From Pleurotus djamor (lineage: Eukaryota; Basidiomycota; Agaricomycetes; Agaricales; Pleurotaceae): a DNA stretch of 64,000 nucleotides. A program made the position numbers and the translations under genes. This document shows, piece by piece, positions 11,701-24,082 of this stretch. Location of the stretch: positions 1-64,000 of the forward strand of contig JAPEVF010000170.1 in the NCBI GenBank assembly GCA_029747585.1, written 5' to 3'. The notes beneath the pieces were generated by a model. The model was not told the DNA's origin and searched no databases. It saw only the letters and a list, made by a program, of their open reading frames with translations. Position 1 is the stretch's first letter. Every line of letters begins with the position of its first letter.

Positions 11701-14700
11701 ACAAAGTCGTCTTCATGGACGGTGAACTCCTCAGTGGTGTCCTTGACAAGGCAGCTTTTGGTGCGTCCGACTACGGTCTTGTCCATTCCGTCTACGAACT
11801 ATACGGTGCCGACATTGCTGGGAAATTGCTCGGTATTCTCAGTCGCTTGTTCACCAAGTTCTTGCAACATCGCGCTTTCACTTGTCGCATGGACGATCTT
11901 ATCTTGACACCCGAAGGTAATAGCAAAAGAACCACGCTCATACAAAACGGTAAATCTCTCGGTACCGAAGGCGCGATCGAGAATTTCCCCTCGCTGAAAG
12001 ATGCGCAGGAGGAAGACATCCCCGCTGCGTTGACGACGCTCCTTGAAGATGTGCTTCGGGACGACAACAAAATGGCCGGTTTGGATATGACCGTCAAGAC
12101 AAAACTCAACAAACTCACCGCTTCGATCACGGACGCTTGTATGCCCCATGGACTGTATCGAAAATTCCCTCACAACCACATGCAGGCCATGACTGTGTCT
12201 GGTGCGAAGGGTAGTGCTGTCAACGCTCGTCAAATTTCTTGTGCTTTGGGTCAACAGGAACTTGAAGGTCGTCGTGTCCCCGTCATGGTCAGCGGTAAAA
12301 CCTTGCCTTCTTTCAAGTCCTTCGAAACCAAAGCCATTGCTGGTGGTTATGTCGCAAGTCGTTTTTTGACTGGGGTCAAGCCACAAGAGTTCTACTTCCA
12401 TTGTATGGCTGGTCGTGAGGGTCTCATCGATACTGCCGTGAAAACTTCTCGATCTGGTTATCTTCAACGATGCTTGATCAAGCATTTGGAAGGCATCCGA
12501 GTCCACTATGATCACACTGTCCGTGGAAGTGATCAAGCTATCTATCAATTTCACTACGGAGGCGACGGCTTGGACGTCACCAAGCAGAAGCATCTCTACC
12601 AGTTTGGCTTTGTAGCCATGAACGAGATGACCTTGGCTTCTCAATACAACCCCACCGTCATCAAGAAGGCCGTTGACACTGACACTGCCCTCGAGTACAT
12701 GAAGAAAGTCCTCAAGCGTTCCACGGAGAGGGCCGGGAAAGGCGAACTCTCTAAACGGGACAAATACGAACCTGCTTTGTCATTATACAGCCCTAGTCGA
12801 TACCTGGGAAGTACATCAGAGCAATTCGCCGAAGCCGTGCAGGCGTACGCGAAGTCCAATCCAGATGGGTTCCTCAAGTCGAAACACAGTGACGATCTAT
12901 TCCAGTCTCGGCTCGCTCCGATATCGTCCAATAATTTCCGTCTTTTGATGAATATCAAGTACCTGCGAAGTCTGGTTGAGCCCGGAGAGGCTGTTGGTCT
13001 TCTTGCCTCACAAAGGTACGCTTCCTGGAATGCCCCCTTCGTCTGATCTCACCCCCTCTCCAGTGTCGGAGAACCTTCTACCCAGATGACTTTGAACACT
13101 TTCCATTTTGCTGGTACGTCGTGTCTAGTCCTCGCTCTCGCAGTAGTTGACGTTACATAGGTCACGGTGCTGCTAATGTCACTCTCGGTATTCCTCGACT
13201 ACGTGAAATTGTCATGACTGCTTCACGAAAACCAAAGACGCCCTCTATGTCAATGAAAGTTCGGAAGGGTATATCGGAAGAAGAAGTGAAGCAATTCTGC
13301 AAACGCGCCAGCAAGCTTGTGCTCTCGCAAGTAGTGGACACCGTCACCGTCAAGGAAAGCCTGAAGACAGATCGCCAGTCACGCCGCACTCACTTCTCAG
13401 TCACGTTGGCTTTCTACCCGAAGCACGAATACCGATCAGCGTACGATGTCGAGCCCAAGGAGATTGAAGCGTGTTTCGCTTCGAAGTTCCCGCTCCTGCT
13501 CAAGAAAGAGATGCAGTCTGAACTGAAGAAGCTCGACATCGACGTTAGAGCTCAGATTGCCGAACTTGGAAAGGGGAAGAAACAAAAATCAGATGGAGGT
13601 GAGGCCGCAGAGACGGAAGATGATGGGGCAGAGATACCTCAGTCCAAACGATCCCGCGCGGATGACGAGCAGAGTGAAGTGGGGGATGGCGACGCGGACG
13701 ACGAGAAACGGCTTCGACAGAAGAAGGAGTTGGCGTCGTATTCCGATGATGAGGAAGACGAGGAGGATGCTGCGATGGCCAACGAACATGCGATAGAGGC
13801 TGCATATGGATCTGGTGATGAGGATGACAACGAGAACCCCACAACAAAAGTCAAGCTACCGGAAAGCAGTGCGGCCGACCTCTTCCTTCGGAATCTGCAC
13901 TTGGCTACGTCATTCAACTTTACGCCTTCTCAATGTCACTTTGAACTTGAAGTACGTAACATCACTCATATCTAGCTCCTTCGCGACACTCACCTGCTTC
14001 TCTAGTTCAGCACTGATATGCCTAAACTTTTGTTGGTGGGAATCATAGAAAGAACTTGTCTAGCGACCGTAATCCGCGAGATCCCCGACATTGTTGACTG
14101 TCTCCAACTCAAAGAAGATAGCAAGTCTGGCGAGACCGAGATCAAGGTATGAAGAACCCTTAACTGCTCATTGACAATTACTCATTGGCCGTGTTAGCTT
14201 AACACCAACGGTTCAAACCTTCGAGGGATGTGGCAATTCGCGGCCTCTTCTGACGAGAGCATCTTGGTTGATGACGAAATATACTCCAATGATATCTACT
14301 CCATTCTCAGAACATACGGCGTCGAAATGGCCCGGGCCGCTATTCTGAAGGAAATGAGCGGGGTCTTCGGTGCCTATAGCATCCAAGTCGATCGTCGTCA
14401 TCTAGAATTGATCGCGGATTATATGGTGCGCCGCTAAGGTTCTCTTCACCTCCATTTTTCTCATATCTTCACCCCAGACTTTTGATGGCGGGTATAAACC
14501 CTTTAACCGGAGCGGTATCTCGACGAATGCCTCGCCGCTCCTCAAAGCGTCGTATGAGACCACCGCTGCCTTCTTGTCGGATGCGACGCTCTATGGCGAC
14601 TTCGACGATCTGTCGACCCCGTCTGGAAACATCGTACTGGGCAGGCCGAACTTCACAGGGACAGGTGTATTTGATATCGTCATGAAAACCGAAGCTTCTC

Positions 14701-14714
14701 CATTGTCATCATAG
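8761..14714 (+). CDS. RPA190: RNA polymerase I largest subunit (A190)
   Basis: The catalytic subunit of RNA polymerase I, which transcribes 35S rRNA in the nucleolus. The ATG at 8761 gives [20 protein letters not shown], a normal A190 start. Intron 1 (8946-8997) splits the clamp zinc region [28 protein letters not shown] supplies the second Cys pair. Further on: [19 protein letters not shown], the [16 protein letters not shown] block, and the metal-binding NADFDGDEMN, which is spread over three tiny exons near 11070-11220. Then [28 protein letters not shown] (bridge helix/trigger loop), [13 protein letters not shown], an acidic insert (13580-13850) usual for A190, and the C-terminal [20 protein letters not shown] with stop at 14714. 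One extra A in an A7 run at 10975-10981 shifts the frame just before TIRMHYANC. Since the gene is essential and otherwise intact, a sequencing error is likeliest. Confidence 0.95.
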
Positions 14715-15177
14715 TCACATAGTATTGAGCACATCTTGCTTTATTTATGNTTTTTTTTCGCTCATCTATCATTGCTTTCCTTTGTAATAGATAATATATC
14801 GCTGTACCTGCTCGGGTTATGTGACTACGAGGGGCCTGGAAGATGCTCACTTAGCTTCGTTGAGGGACCGTCGCACGCACCAATGCTCTGGGCCCGACGC
14901 TAGTGGACAAAGCAAAGTGCCTAGAATGATGTGGATAAATTAGACGCGACGCGTCACAGTGTTACGGTTCGCGTTGTTGTGGCATATTTGCCTGTATTTG
15001 AAGCATGCGGCCATCGCGTGGTTGGAGTGGCTCGCGACAATTTTATATGAACCTTGGCCTTGTTGTTCTTCCCCGTACTTCGTGTAATCTTCTCCCCCGA
15101 CTCCAGGCGATTGAATCCCTTCGGACGCTTCCTCCTCATCGACGACGACAGCGACGACGACAAACTCAGCATCAGTC
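14715..15177. other. intergenic between RPA190 and the next gene
   Basis: No gene supported. A T-rich run with an N (14750) follows the RPA190 stop and probably belongs to its 3' end. The right half contains the upstream region of the gene at 15178; an open minus frame here is the shadow of that gene. Confidence 0.5.
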
Positions 15178-16098
15178 ATGAGGCGTCCTCTGCAAGAACT
15201 CCCGTTGGAGCAGTACCTTCCTGCGTCCTCCAAATCCAGCTGCAGACCCAACAAGCGACCTCTGTCGCCTGGCGCTCCCAACCTCTTCAGCCCGACCAAG
15301 CGTCGTATCCTCGAGGAAGAAGGGATTTTTTCTCTGGAAAAGACCAAGAAGAGCCCCTTTCCCCCTTCGCGACTCAAAGGCCCCGACTACTTCTCCGCTG
15401 CGTTGTGTGGCCCGGAAAGTCCAGTGCGCAGACTCGACTTTTCGCCGTCCAAGCCTGCTACGTCGGAGGAGTGGATAAGGTCCCAGGGAGATGCTAAAAA
15501 TCCCTCGAGTCTCGCTAAGCATGTCTCTTCCTCTTCCTTGCCCACCGCGTCCTCGTCGTCGACGCCCTTTGAAGAGTTTGAGGACGAGTCTGGCGATTTT
15601 GCCATCGATTCTTCGTCGACTCTTCCTCATTCATACATCCCGAGAATGATTCCCCGCGAAATGCCACCTCCCCAAGACGTACAGTCGTTACATTATCCTG
15701 GTTTCGATATTTATCAAGACACCCATATCATCCTCCCATCCGCCGCCGACTCTATGCGACCAGTGCCAAACAGTTTAGCAGCCGAAGAGACTGAGAACGT
15801 GCCGCCGCGTCGCAAGGTGAAGAAGTCCGTCACAGTCCCACTGTCCCCAGGCTCTGGCGAACTGAAGAAACTTGACCTTGGCGCCCATGCCAAAGCCCGG
15901 AGCGTGCCTATGACGCCAAAGACTGTGGTAGTCAGCAAAATCCGGCTTCCGTCGCCTACACCTCGCCGGGCGCCGTTGACTCTATCGCCTCTCTCCTCTG
16001 CCACCCCTAAGGTACATGCCGGGACTCGCAAGGAGCTTCGGCGGATGCTTGAAGAAGAAGTGGACGACGCAGATGGGCACGACGACCTCGACTCGTAG
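15178..16098 (+). CDS. conserved-looking Ser/Pro-rich protein with CDK sites
   Basis: A single-exon gene of 306 codons, unusual among intron-rich neighbours. I do not recognise a domain. The N-terminus (RRPLQELPLEQYL) is followed by NKRPLSPGAPNLFSPTKRRI and a second basic-Pro patch, ESPVRRLDFSPSK. Later come PLSPGSGELKKLDL, MTPKTVVVSKIRLPSPTPRR and SATPKVHAGTRKELRRMLEE, before an acidic end. There are at least four full CDK consensus sites (S/T-P-x-K/R) plus several minimal SP/TP sites, so a cell-cycle-phosphorylated nuclear protein is a reasonable inference. Basic clusters such as TKRR could be nuclear localisation signals. The start is the first ATG of the long frame; an in-frame upstream start is not visible. 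Confidence 0.6.
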   Translation: MRRPLQELPLEQYLPASSKSSCRPNKRPLSPGAPNLFSPTKRRILEEEGIFSLEKTKKSPFPPSRLKGPDYFSAALCGPESPVRRLDFSPSKPATSEEWIRSQGDAKNPSSLAKHVSSSSLPTASSSSTPFEEFEDESGDFAIDSSSTLPHSYIPRMIPREMPPPQDVQSLHYPGFDIYQDTHIILPSAADSMRPVPNSLAAEETENVPPRRKVKKSVTVPLSPGSGELKKLDLGAHAKARSVPMTPKTVVVSKIRLPSPTPRRAPLTLSPLSSATPKVHAGTRKELRRMLEEEVDDADGHDDLDS

Positions 16099-16514
16099 CT
16101 TTCCCTCGTTTCGACCACCCGCTTGGCGCCCACGTCGCTGCTCATTCTCCCCTACCAGCACTCTCATCTTATCCAATCTAACTAAACTATTCGCTTTTGT
16201 ATCATGTTTGCGCCAACGAAACTTATTCCTCGATATGACCTATCCTAGCTTTGTACACCATCCTCACGACTCCAATCTAGTTACTTTTTGATTTGTCATT
16301 TCCTCCCCACTGTGGACCTTCGACAATGTACCTAAATTTATTTTGACATCCAAGATTGTAGTATAACTTATAGTCATCTATATGATTCTCGTTTGGATTC
16401 TTTTGGCTTTCGTCGTTTGGGACGTCCTCGTCACTTTCGTGATCACATGACCCTGCCAACGCAACCCGACGCACTCACGATCGCTACACGTATCATCTTC
16501 TCCCTACTCCCATC
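16099..16514. other. intergenic
   Basis: 3' flank of the Ser/Pro-rich gene and 5' flank of LCL2. T-rich and AT-rich stretches, no coding region supported. Confidence 0.5.
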
Positions 16515-16942
16515 ATGCTCACTTCCACTTCCAGAGCGGCAATGCTCACGCTGCTTATATTATCTTTGCTTCCTCTAGTTTCGGCTCAGTTTGGCTGGGA
16601 CTTTAGTCAAATGTTTGGACAACAACGCCAGCAGCGTGAATCATCCGGGACTTCGCAGTGGGCGGCGCAGGCTGAAGCGGGTATGTAATCATGCATCATG
16701 CAGTACAAATCGTTGACAAGTTATGTTGCTATAAACTAGTATCATGTTCTCAATATCTTTGCCCAACAACCCTCGTCTGCGTGCGCAAGCCTGCAGATTG
16801 CCCGTGTCCAGATGTCCAAGACATTAAATGCGCAATACCAGATGCAGAGGATAAGGATGCAGCCACCGTGGTTTGCGTGCGGGGCGAAGACGAATGCCGT
16901 CAAGTCGAGAGGTTGATGAAGCTTGGGTCGTCCAAGAAGTAA
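16515..16942 (+). CDS. LCL2: LCL2-family secreted protein
   Basis: Two exons (16515-16680 and 16740-16942, phase-1 intron) encode 122 residues. A hydrophobic signal peptide ([14 protein letters not shown]) is followed by [13 protein letters not shown], a Gln-rich linker and a Cys-rich domain with [20 protein letters not shown] and a further CPDVQDIKC / CVRGEDEC. That pattern is the fungal Lcl2 family (long chronological lifespan protein 2; linked in yeast to ER-associated degradation). A second in-frame ATG at 16542 lies inside the signal peptide; the first keeps a longer n-region. Length matches the family (about 120-130 residues). The molecular role is not established even in yeast. Confidence 0.85.
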
Positions 16943-17121
16943 TCTACAGTACGCCCCGCTTGATTCCATATCATCCTCAACTCGCTGACATCGTGCAAGG
17001 TAGCTTAATGTGCACTTTGCATGTACTTGCGGTACATAGACACATCGTTCGAGGAATTCATAAAAGTCGTTGCATGTCGTTACTGGTACTCGTCGTCAGT
17101 TCGGCCCAGGCGAATCAGTTA

Positions 17122-17673
17122 TCAAATCAAACTTACCCCTTCCTTGTGCTCACCCCCCTCCTCCTTTGTTCCCTCGGCCTTGGGCCTCCAACTCTCTGGT
17201 TCTCCCTCTCTTCTGGCTATCCAATGACCACATAAACCCAGTCCTCCCACGAAGCCGAATTCAAGAAGCGCCATGAAACACTGGAACCGTTGTGTATGCT
17301 CGTTCGCCACGGCCCCGTATTTATGCAAGCTTTTTACCTCGAAATCGAAGGCTTCTCCTGTCGCGATGACCACAACTGTGGTCACAAAACCTATCAACCA
17401 GCCCACAGCGACGATATATGCACAGAGAACAGTGGTCGAGTAATAACTGGGGTACCCTTCCTCTCTCTTGCGATGGGCGATGACCAGTACGGTGGTGAGG
17501 AAGACAATCGTGATGACGGCCATTGGGGGTATCACGTATAGCGAAAGGATGCCGAGATCCAGCATGGAAACGATGAATGAGATGGAGGCTCCGAGTAACG
17601 ATGCGACAGTGAGTAGAAGCATCGACTGTGGCATCGGAACCTCGGGAAGGATGTAGGTGAGCATTTGGAGCAT
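17122..17673 (-). CDS. four-helix integral membrane protein, unknown role
   Basis: Starting from the ATG at 17673 (MLQMLTYILPE), the protein is about 183 residues with four predicted membrane segments: MLLLTVASLLGASISFIVSM, LSLYVIPPMAVITIVFLTTV, VLCAYIVAVGWLIGFVTTVV and CFMALLEFGFVGGLGLCGHW. Basic residues follow helix 2 (AHRKREEG) and helix 4 (ARREGEPESWRP), suggesting both termini face the cytosol. The layout is MARVEL-like but no diagnostic motif lets me name a family. An ATG further upstream (17787) is in frame but adds a segment without membrane character. Three copies of TGCTGGTC lie 50-100 bp upstream (on the coding strand), possibly regulatory. Confidence 0.5.
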   Translation of the reverse strand: MLQMLTYILPEVPMPQSMLLLTVASLLGASISFIVSMLDLGILSLYVIPPMAVITIVFLTTVLVIAHRKREEGYPSYYSTTVLCAYIVAVGWLIGFVTTVVVIATGEAFDFEVKSLHKYGAVANEHTQRFQCFMALLEFGFVGGLGLCGHWIARREGEPESWRPKAEGTKEEGGEHKEGVSLI

Positions 17674-18379
17674 ATTTGGAAGGATTTGTGGCTGAGATTG
17701 ATTTGAACTTTTGAGCGACCAGCACTCGGAGATTGTTTTCAGTGACCAGCACCGAAGCGTAATGACCAGCAGAACGGGCGAAAGCAAGGATCATACCATT
17801 GTGAGACAAGAATATATGCAAAACTGCGATCCCCATGAATCTTGAGCTTGAAACCCAAGCCAAGTGTATCTATAGCGATGCACTTATCATCATGTTACAC
17901 CGATGCACCGCCGCGCCTCTCGATCCAGTTTCAGAGGCGCTTCACTGTACTGGCGCTCCAAATATTGAACATCTTGTCGCAACCATTGACGAGAATCAAA
18001 ATCCTTAGGAAGACCTCTCCCATGATGGTTTGGGCGCTTCTGCAGGTTCAGAAAAGGCTGGACTCGTTGCCGATACGGACTTGTGCACAAGTTCGTGACG
18101 GGAAGAATGTTTCGACAATCCCCTGCCCACCACCCAAATTCTCCATGTCGTCATACTGCCCGGTGTTACACACGCCTCGCTTCCATCCAGAACGACATAC
18201 CAATTGTGGGTCAAGTGCGTTACTCTGCCCAATCGACTTTCGACGATGATATCATGAAGCACCCACCAATTGCGAATTACCCAGTCCCGTCAGTGTAACC
18301 GGCCGATCCGTGGAAGCTCCCTACAGTATAAGAACCCAGTGTAGGACCGCAGCCTTGAAGCATACATCCTACCTCGACG
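17674..18379. other. intergenic with short repeats and unassigned frames
   Basis: The left part has GACCAGCA at 17717, 17744 and 17764. The rest (17840-18300) contains fragmentary open frames on the plus strand that look weakly protein-like (for example NIEHLVATIDENQNP) but are broken by stops. I cannot link them to a family; they may be decayed coding sequence. The last 80 bp are the promoter of the PEBP-family gene. Confidence 0.35.
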
Positions 18380-19309
18380 ATGTTTCTGCTTCTTCTACCT
18401 GCTGTACTCTGCTGTCTGGTGCTTGTCCGAGGCCAAGACACGCAGAGAGTTGTTGACGCTTTTACACAAGATGCCGTCGTTCCAGATGTTATTCCAACGT
18501 TTAGTCCCTTGGCCACTTTGAGCGTGGTCTTCACGGACTCAGCCATGCAACAAGTGAACATTACTCCAGGAATGAACCTGACCACGGCTCGTGAGTTATA
18601 TACTATGTATCTTTCAATTTTACCAACCCTTGGAAAACTCAGAAACGGCGTCCGAACCGCAGTTCTTCCTGGACATAGCCAATGCCACCCTTGCTAATTC
18701 CACCTTTGTTATCGCCATGGTGGATCCCGACGCCCCTACACCACAAAATACTTCCATTTCCCAGGTCAGGCATATGCTAGGAGGCGGATTCCAGCGCGAT
18801 CCCACGACGGGGATGCTGTCGAATACGACCGCTGCACTCTCTGATTACATCCCCCCTGCCCCTCCAGCCGGTTCCGACGCCCACAGGTGCGGGTCACCTT
18901 GACATTTCTCGTGTACATGTGCCTGACGATCTCATCTGAATCGCCACGTAGATATGTGATCCTAGTTTTTAACCAGTCCTCTGCCTTTATGGAGAATGCC
19001 CCACCATTCGTGGCTGCCACTCCCGACCGACTGAACTTTAACCTTACTCAGTTCGTGGAGAGTGTGCAGCTTGGGACGCCAATTGCAGGAAACTTTTTCT
19101 TTACTGCGCCGGACAACTCTACGTCCACAAGCACCAGTACAGCCGCTTCCACGCCTTTGTCGACGGCAGTCACCAACGGTGTGACCTCGTATCCGGCGGC
19201 TGCGACCACTGCACCCGGAAGTGATACCAGTGGGGCTTTGAAGATGGATCAAGGGTTCAGAGCTTTTCTTGTACTTTGCATTAGTGTTTCCGTAGTTTTA
19301 CTTCTGTAA
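18380..19309 (+). CDS. secreted PEBP-family protein, probably GPI-anchored
   Basis: Three exons (18380-18590, 18643-18886, 18952-19309) join in phase to 270 residues. A signal peptide (LLLLPAVLCCLVLVRG) precedes a phosphatidylethanolamine-binding-protein fold: the ligand-pocket motif VDPDAPTPQNTS, HMLGGGF in place of the common H-W-x-x-x-N block, and YIPPAPPAGSDAHRYVILVF, the second family signature. Several N-glycosylation sequons (NIT, NLT, NAT, NST) are present. After the domain a Ser/Thr-rich stalk leads to a hydrophobic C-terminus (AFLVLCISVSVVLLL) with no basic tail, as expected for a GPI-attachment signal. Fungal relatives are extracellular and of poorly known function. PEBP identity is strong; the anchor is inference. 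Confidence 0.8.
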
Positions 19310-19381
19310 GGGTGACTTGTACTTCTTGGAGACCAAATATAACCAAACAACCCCTTGCTTCCATCCGCCGTCGTCGAATCC

Positions 19382-19856
19382 ATGGCTCTCGCTCGTCCCA
19401 CCGTAAGTTGCGCCACCGCGTCGTGTAGCCAGTGTGAATGCTGATTTCGGCATTCTAGTCTAAGCTACCCCCNGGCGCCAATCGTATTCTGTTCGTGAAG
19501 AACTTGAACTACCAAATTACTGGTGAAGATCTCTATGACTTGTTTGGCCGTTATGGAAGTATACGACAAATTCGCATTGGCAACGAGCAGAAGACGAAGG
19601 GCACGGCTTTTGTCGTCTTCGACGATGTTATGGACGTACGTTCAATACTTTGCACCTTGTCTTCGGGATGTTGATGTCAAGTCAGGCTAAGAACGCGCTC
19701 GATCACCTGAACGGTTTCCACTTGCAAGAGCGATATATCGTAGTCCTTTACCACATGCCTGCGAAACAAGATGCGGCGGCGGCAAAGGCAGACCTTGCAA
19801 GACGAGAAGAAGAGCTAGCGCAACTAAAACAGAAACACAACATAGGCGACGACTGA
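19382..19856 (+). CDS. SF3B6: splicing factor 3B subunit 6 (p14)
   Basis: Three exons (19382-19402, 19459-19635, 19686-19856), all phase 0, encode 122 residues. The protein is a single RRM: ILFVKNLNYQITGEDLYDLF (RNP2 VKNLNY), TKGTAFVVFDDVMDAKNAL (RNP1 GTAFVVF), then ERYIVVLYHMPAKQDAA and a C-terminal charged helix. This matches SF3B6/p14, the U2 snRNP protein at the branch-point adenosine, in length and in the conserved post-RRM segment. An N at 19473 affects the third base of a proline codon only. Confidence 0.92.
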
Positions 19857-22355
19857 GTCCAGGTTTTATCGCTTATTTGTTACCTACGGTCCTGCTTACT
19901 CATGTATCACATAGTCGTTCTTCATCGTATAATACACTGTTGCCTCACCTGAAGTTAAGTGAAAAGGATGCTACCTTGCAGCTCGGGAAGAGGATGGCTG
20001 CTTCGCTTCACATTGTGGGCATAGTTTGTCTATATGGGGCGCTGAACGGGCGATTAAAGGACTGGTCATTGGAATGAGTGCCACCCACAATACTGTTGTG
20101 GGAACTGTCGGCTTCATATGTTGTCAACCGCCGTTCGCGTAGCCCCGCTCGAGAAACGCTTACTATTGCCAACAACTCCTTATGCATTCAGGACCTTGAC
20201 AATCTGCTGGATGATATGGGCTGAACCGGCAGTTGACGAGGTTGCACACGATCTGTGCACCGGCGTGTTATTCGCTGCCAGTGTGTAGGGGCCACTGACT
20301 TACGTCTTGGTCCGGCTGCAAGCGAACCCCTTCAATCGCCAACATCCATGATAGTGAGTAATTTTGCTCACCTGAGTAACACCATGCCCGCATCTAATAT
20401 CCGTTCATTCCTTCGTCTTGTCATGAGTGCTTGAACGGCGTACCTTTTGTAAATATTCCGTACTCTGTCGAAGACGGTTAACGTCGGCCTGAACCCAAGG
20501 CACTCGGGAATAGTCACTTACTGTCTTAGATAACACATCTCCGACACAGAGGCTGGTGCAATGCGTTCCTTCATTTGGTGTTGATTCGTCCTCTTTATAG
20601 GGTCTACTGCAATCAATGCTGTTTTAATCGGTGACCTGTGGAACAAATTCCGAAGTTGATTACGAACGGGATCCCAGCGGTTATCGTCTGGTTTTGCATG
20701 CATGAGTCCACATGTGGTGCGCCGTCCCATGTCTTGGTTTTGATGAATCGGAGAGGCTAGAACTTACCTTGGATGGCAAGCACGGAAGCAAAGGGTGGCC
20801 ACCGCTTCGACCCACCCTCAAGACATCCTTGCCTCAAGGTACAGAAAACCATCGCCGTCGACGCTGCCCGTCCACTCACACGTCTCGACGTGTGAAACCC
20901 TCGCGAAGAGGATGTCCCGGTTTTTGCCAATGCTATTCGGGGATTCTTACTTTCTCTTCGTTAATGAAAACCTCCGGAGCCTCCGTGTAACGGAAGGATT
21001 TTGTAGTCACAAGCCGAATCCCTCGATGGAGAGAACCGTCATCGTAGCCGATTACGACACGCCTTCCTGGTGGAATTGGACGGAAGGCAATATCGCCATC
21101 ACAGATCAGACATCGTGGACATCTTCACACCAATGATTCAAGCCCCAAAATTCCCGTTGTGGAATATTCTACCCGATGTTTATGATGCTCACAAGGTTTG
21201 CCTCCGACTCACTTGTTTTGTCGTAACTTTAATCCTTAAACGAGAACTTAACTCGACGATTTAAGCTGTCCGCATTCTAGGTTTATTTAAAGTATTGACT
21301 GGCTGATTGTGCCAGCATTTTGCTCTACTTCGGCGAGACTCGACGCAACAGGTCCCTTCTCCGTCAAAACTTCCATGCGCGATGACTTCGGGGGAATCCT
21401 AGGCCTCTTGTGCGTTCTCATGTGTCTGGTCAAGCAGGTTCACCCGTGTTTGAGCTGCCCACATATAGCCAGGACTCTGCCCTTACCGAAGCTGTGGTAA
21501 AAGCCTACACCAGCATACTGCCGATCAGCTTCCACCCAATGGTGTTCGGTGACGGCCATCGCACTGCTCCCTCTTCGTGAGCGGGGTATTCCTACGTGCG
21601 CTATGACCCTTTATCCCAATTGCCTCCATCAATGAATAGGATGGTTGAGGGCTTGGTCGAAGACGCGATATAACTTCCAATTGGAGATGTTCATGACATA
21701 TGACGGAAAGCAACAGCACCCGTAGGAAACTGACCGTTAAAAAAAACAAGGAAGTCGGTGCTTAGTTACCACATATACGCACCGAGGTGTGTGGTCACTG
21801 TTGGGTTCTCATTCTCTTCAATTTCGACACTCACATGTACGTCGTGGCCCTGCCAGATAGGTACTTGATAGATATTCTTCGGTCCTTTAGTTTATTCTCT
21901 CGCAATGTGACCATGTCTTGTGGCACAATACTGATGCGCCCAGTCAGAATCCCAGCCATTCGGGGGAAAGAAGAGCCAATTATCTAGCCAATCCCGCAGG
22001 CCTGCAACTGTGGCTTGTGGTCTTTGCCTTGCTCAACATGTCGGGATGACCCGGCGACGAACCAGACGGTCAATACTCGGCTACCTCTCATATCAAGGAA
22101 ACTCTGTCGGTCGTTGTTCATCTGTTACTGGGTCGGTCACAATACCGACCAATGATGGGCCCTTTATTTAGAATAATATACGGTACATGATATGTCCACC
22201 GCGGTTCATCGCCTCGCTAGGGTCTCCAGCTTATGCAGTGAAATGATAGTGACATAGGTAGTAGAGAGGACAAGTACAGAGACTGCATGCGAGAAGACCT
22301 CATGGGAAGTTTTGGAAGGAAACGACAGTCCCTGAATCGTACATAGGTGGAAGCA
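19857..22355. other. 2.5-kb gene-poor stretch with fragmentary coding remnants
   Basis: No intact gene is supported between SF3B6 and FAL1. The segment 20795-21230 on the plus strand is protein-like (RMSRFLPMLFGDSYFLFVNE, RTVIVADYDTPSWWNWTEG, then after a one-frame change APKFPLWNILPDVYDAHK) but changes frame and has no clear ends, so it looks like a decayed gene of an unknown family. A minus frame of 70 codons at 20518-20730 and plus frames at 21309 and 21787 show nothing recognisable. The T-to-C-rich centre has no transposon ends that I can identify. Confidence 0.4.
20795..21200 (+). pseudogene. possible decayed gene, unknown family
   Basis: A plus-strand stretch reads like coding sequence: CETLAKRMSRFLPMLFGDSY, NENLRSLRVTEGF, ERTVIVADYDTPSWWNWTEG, then at about 21115-21135 the frame shifts and continues IQAPKFPLWNILPDVYDAHK, ending at a GT that could be a donor. 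No start, no domain and no downstream exon can be tied to it. I do not recognise the family. It could equally be an active gene with one sequencing error. Confidence 0.3.
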
Positions 22356-23978
<1,623 letters not shown>

Positions 23979-24082
23979 TTTGGTCGTCGAAGTTGAAAGT
24001 AGGACTGTGGGTGTCGGAGTTGAAAAGGAAACTCGTCCAGGGAACAGTCAACAAGCGCCCGACCGCGCCTCCAACCCCAACG
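23979..24082. promoter_or_regulatory. shared divergent promoter FAL1 / SF3A3
   Basis: Only 104 bp separate the start codons of the two divergent genes, both acting in mRNA splicing or exon-junction assembly. The interval must hold both 5' leaders and the core promoter elements. I see no TATA box. Shared regulation is inferred from the layout. Confidence 0.5.

Noticed and set aside
11799..12644. Minus-strand frame of 281 codons opposite RPA190
   Set aside because: Long only because the plus-strand exon has biased codon use; the plus strand holds the bridge-helix region of Pol I.
8761..14714. RPA190 as a pseudogene because of the frameshift at 10975
   Set aside because: Every catalytic and zinc motif and all other exons are intact, and the shift is one base in an A7 run; a sequence error explains it better.
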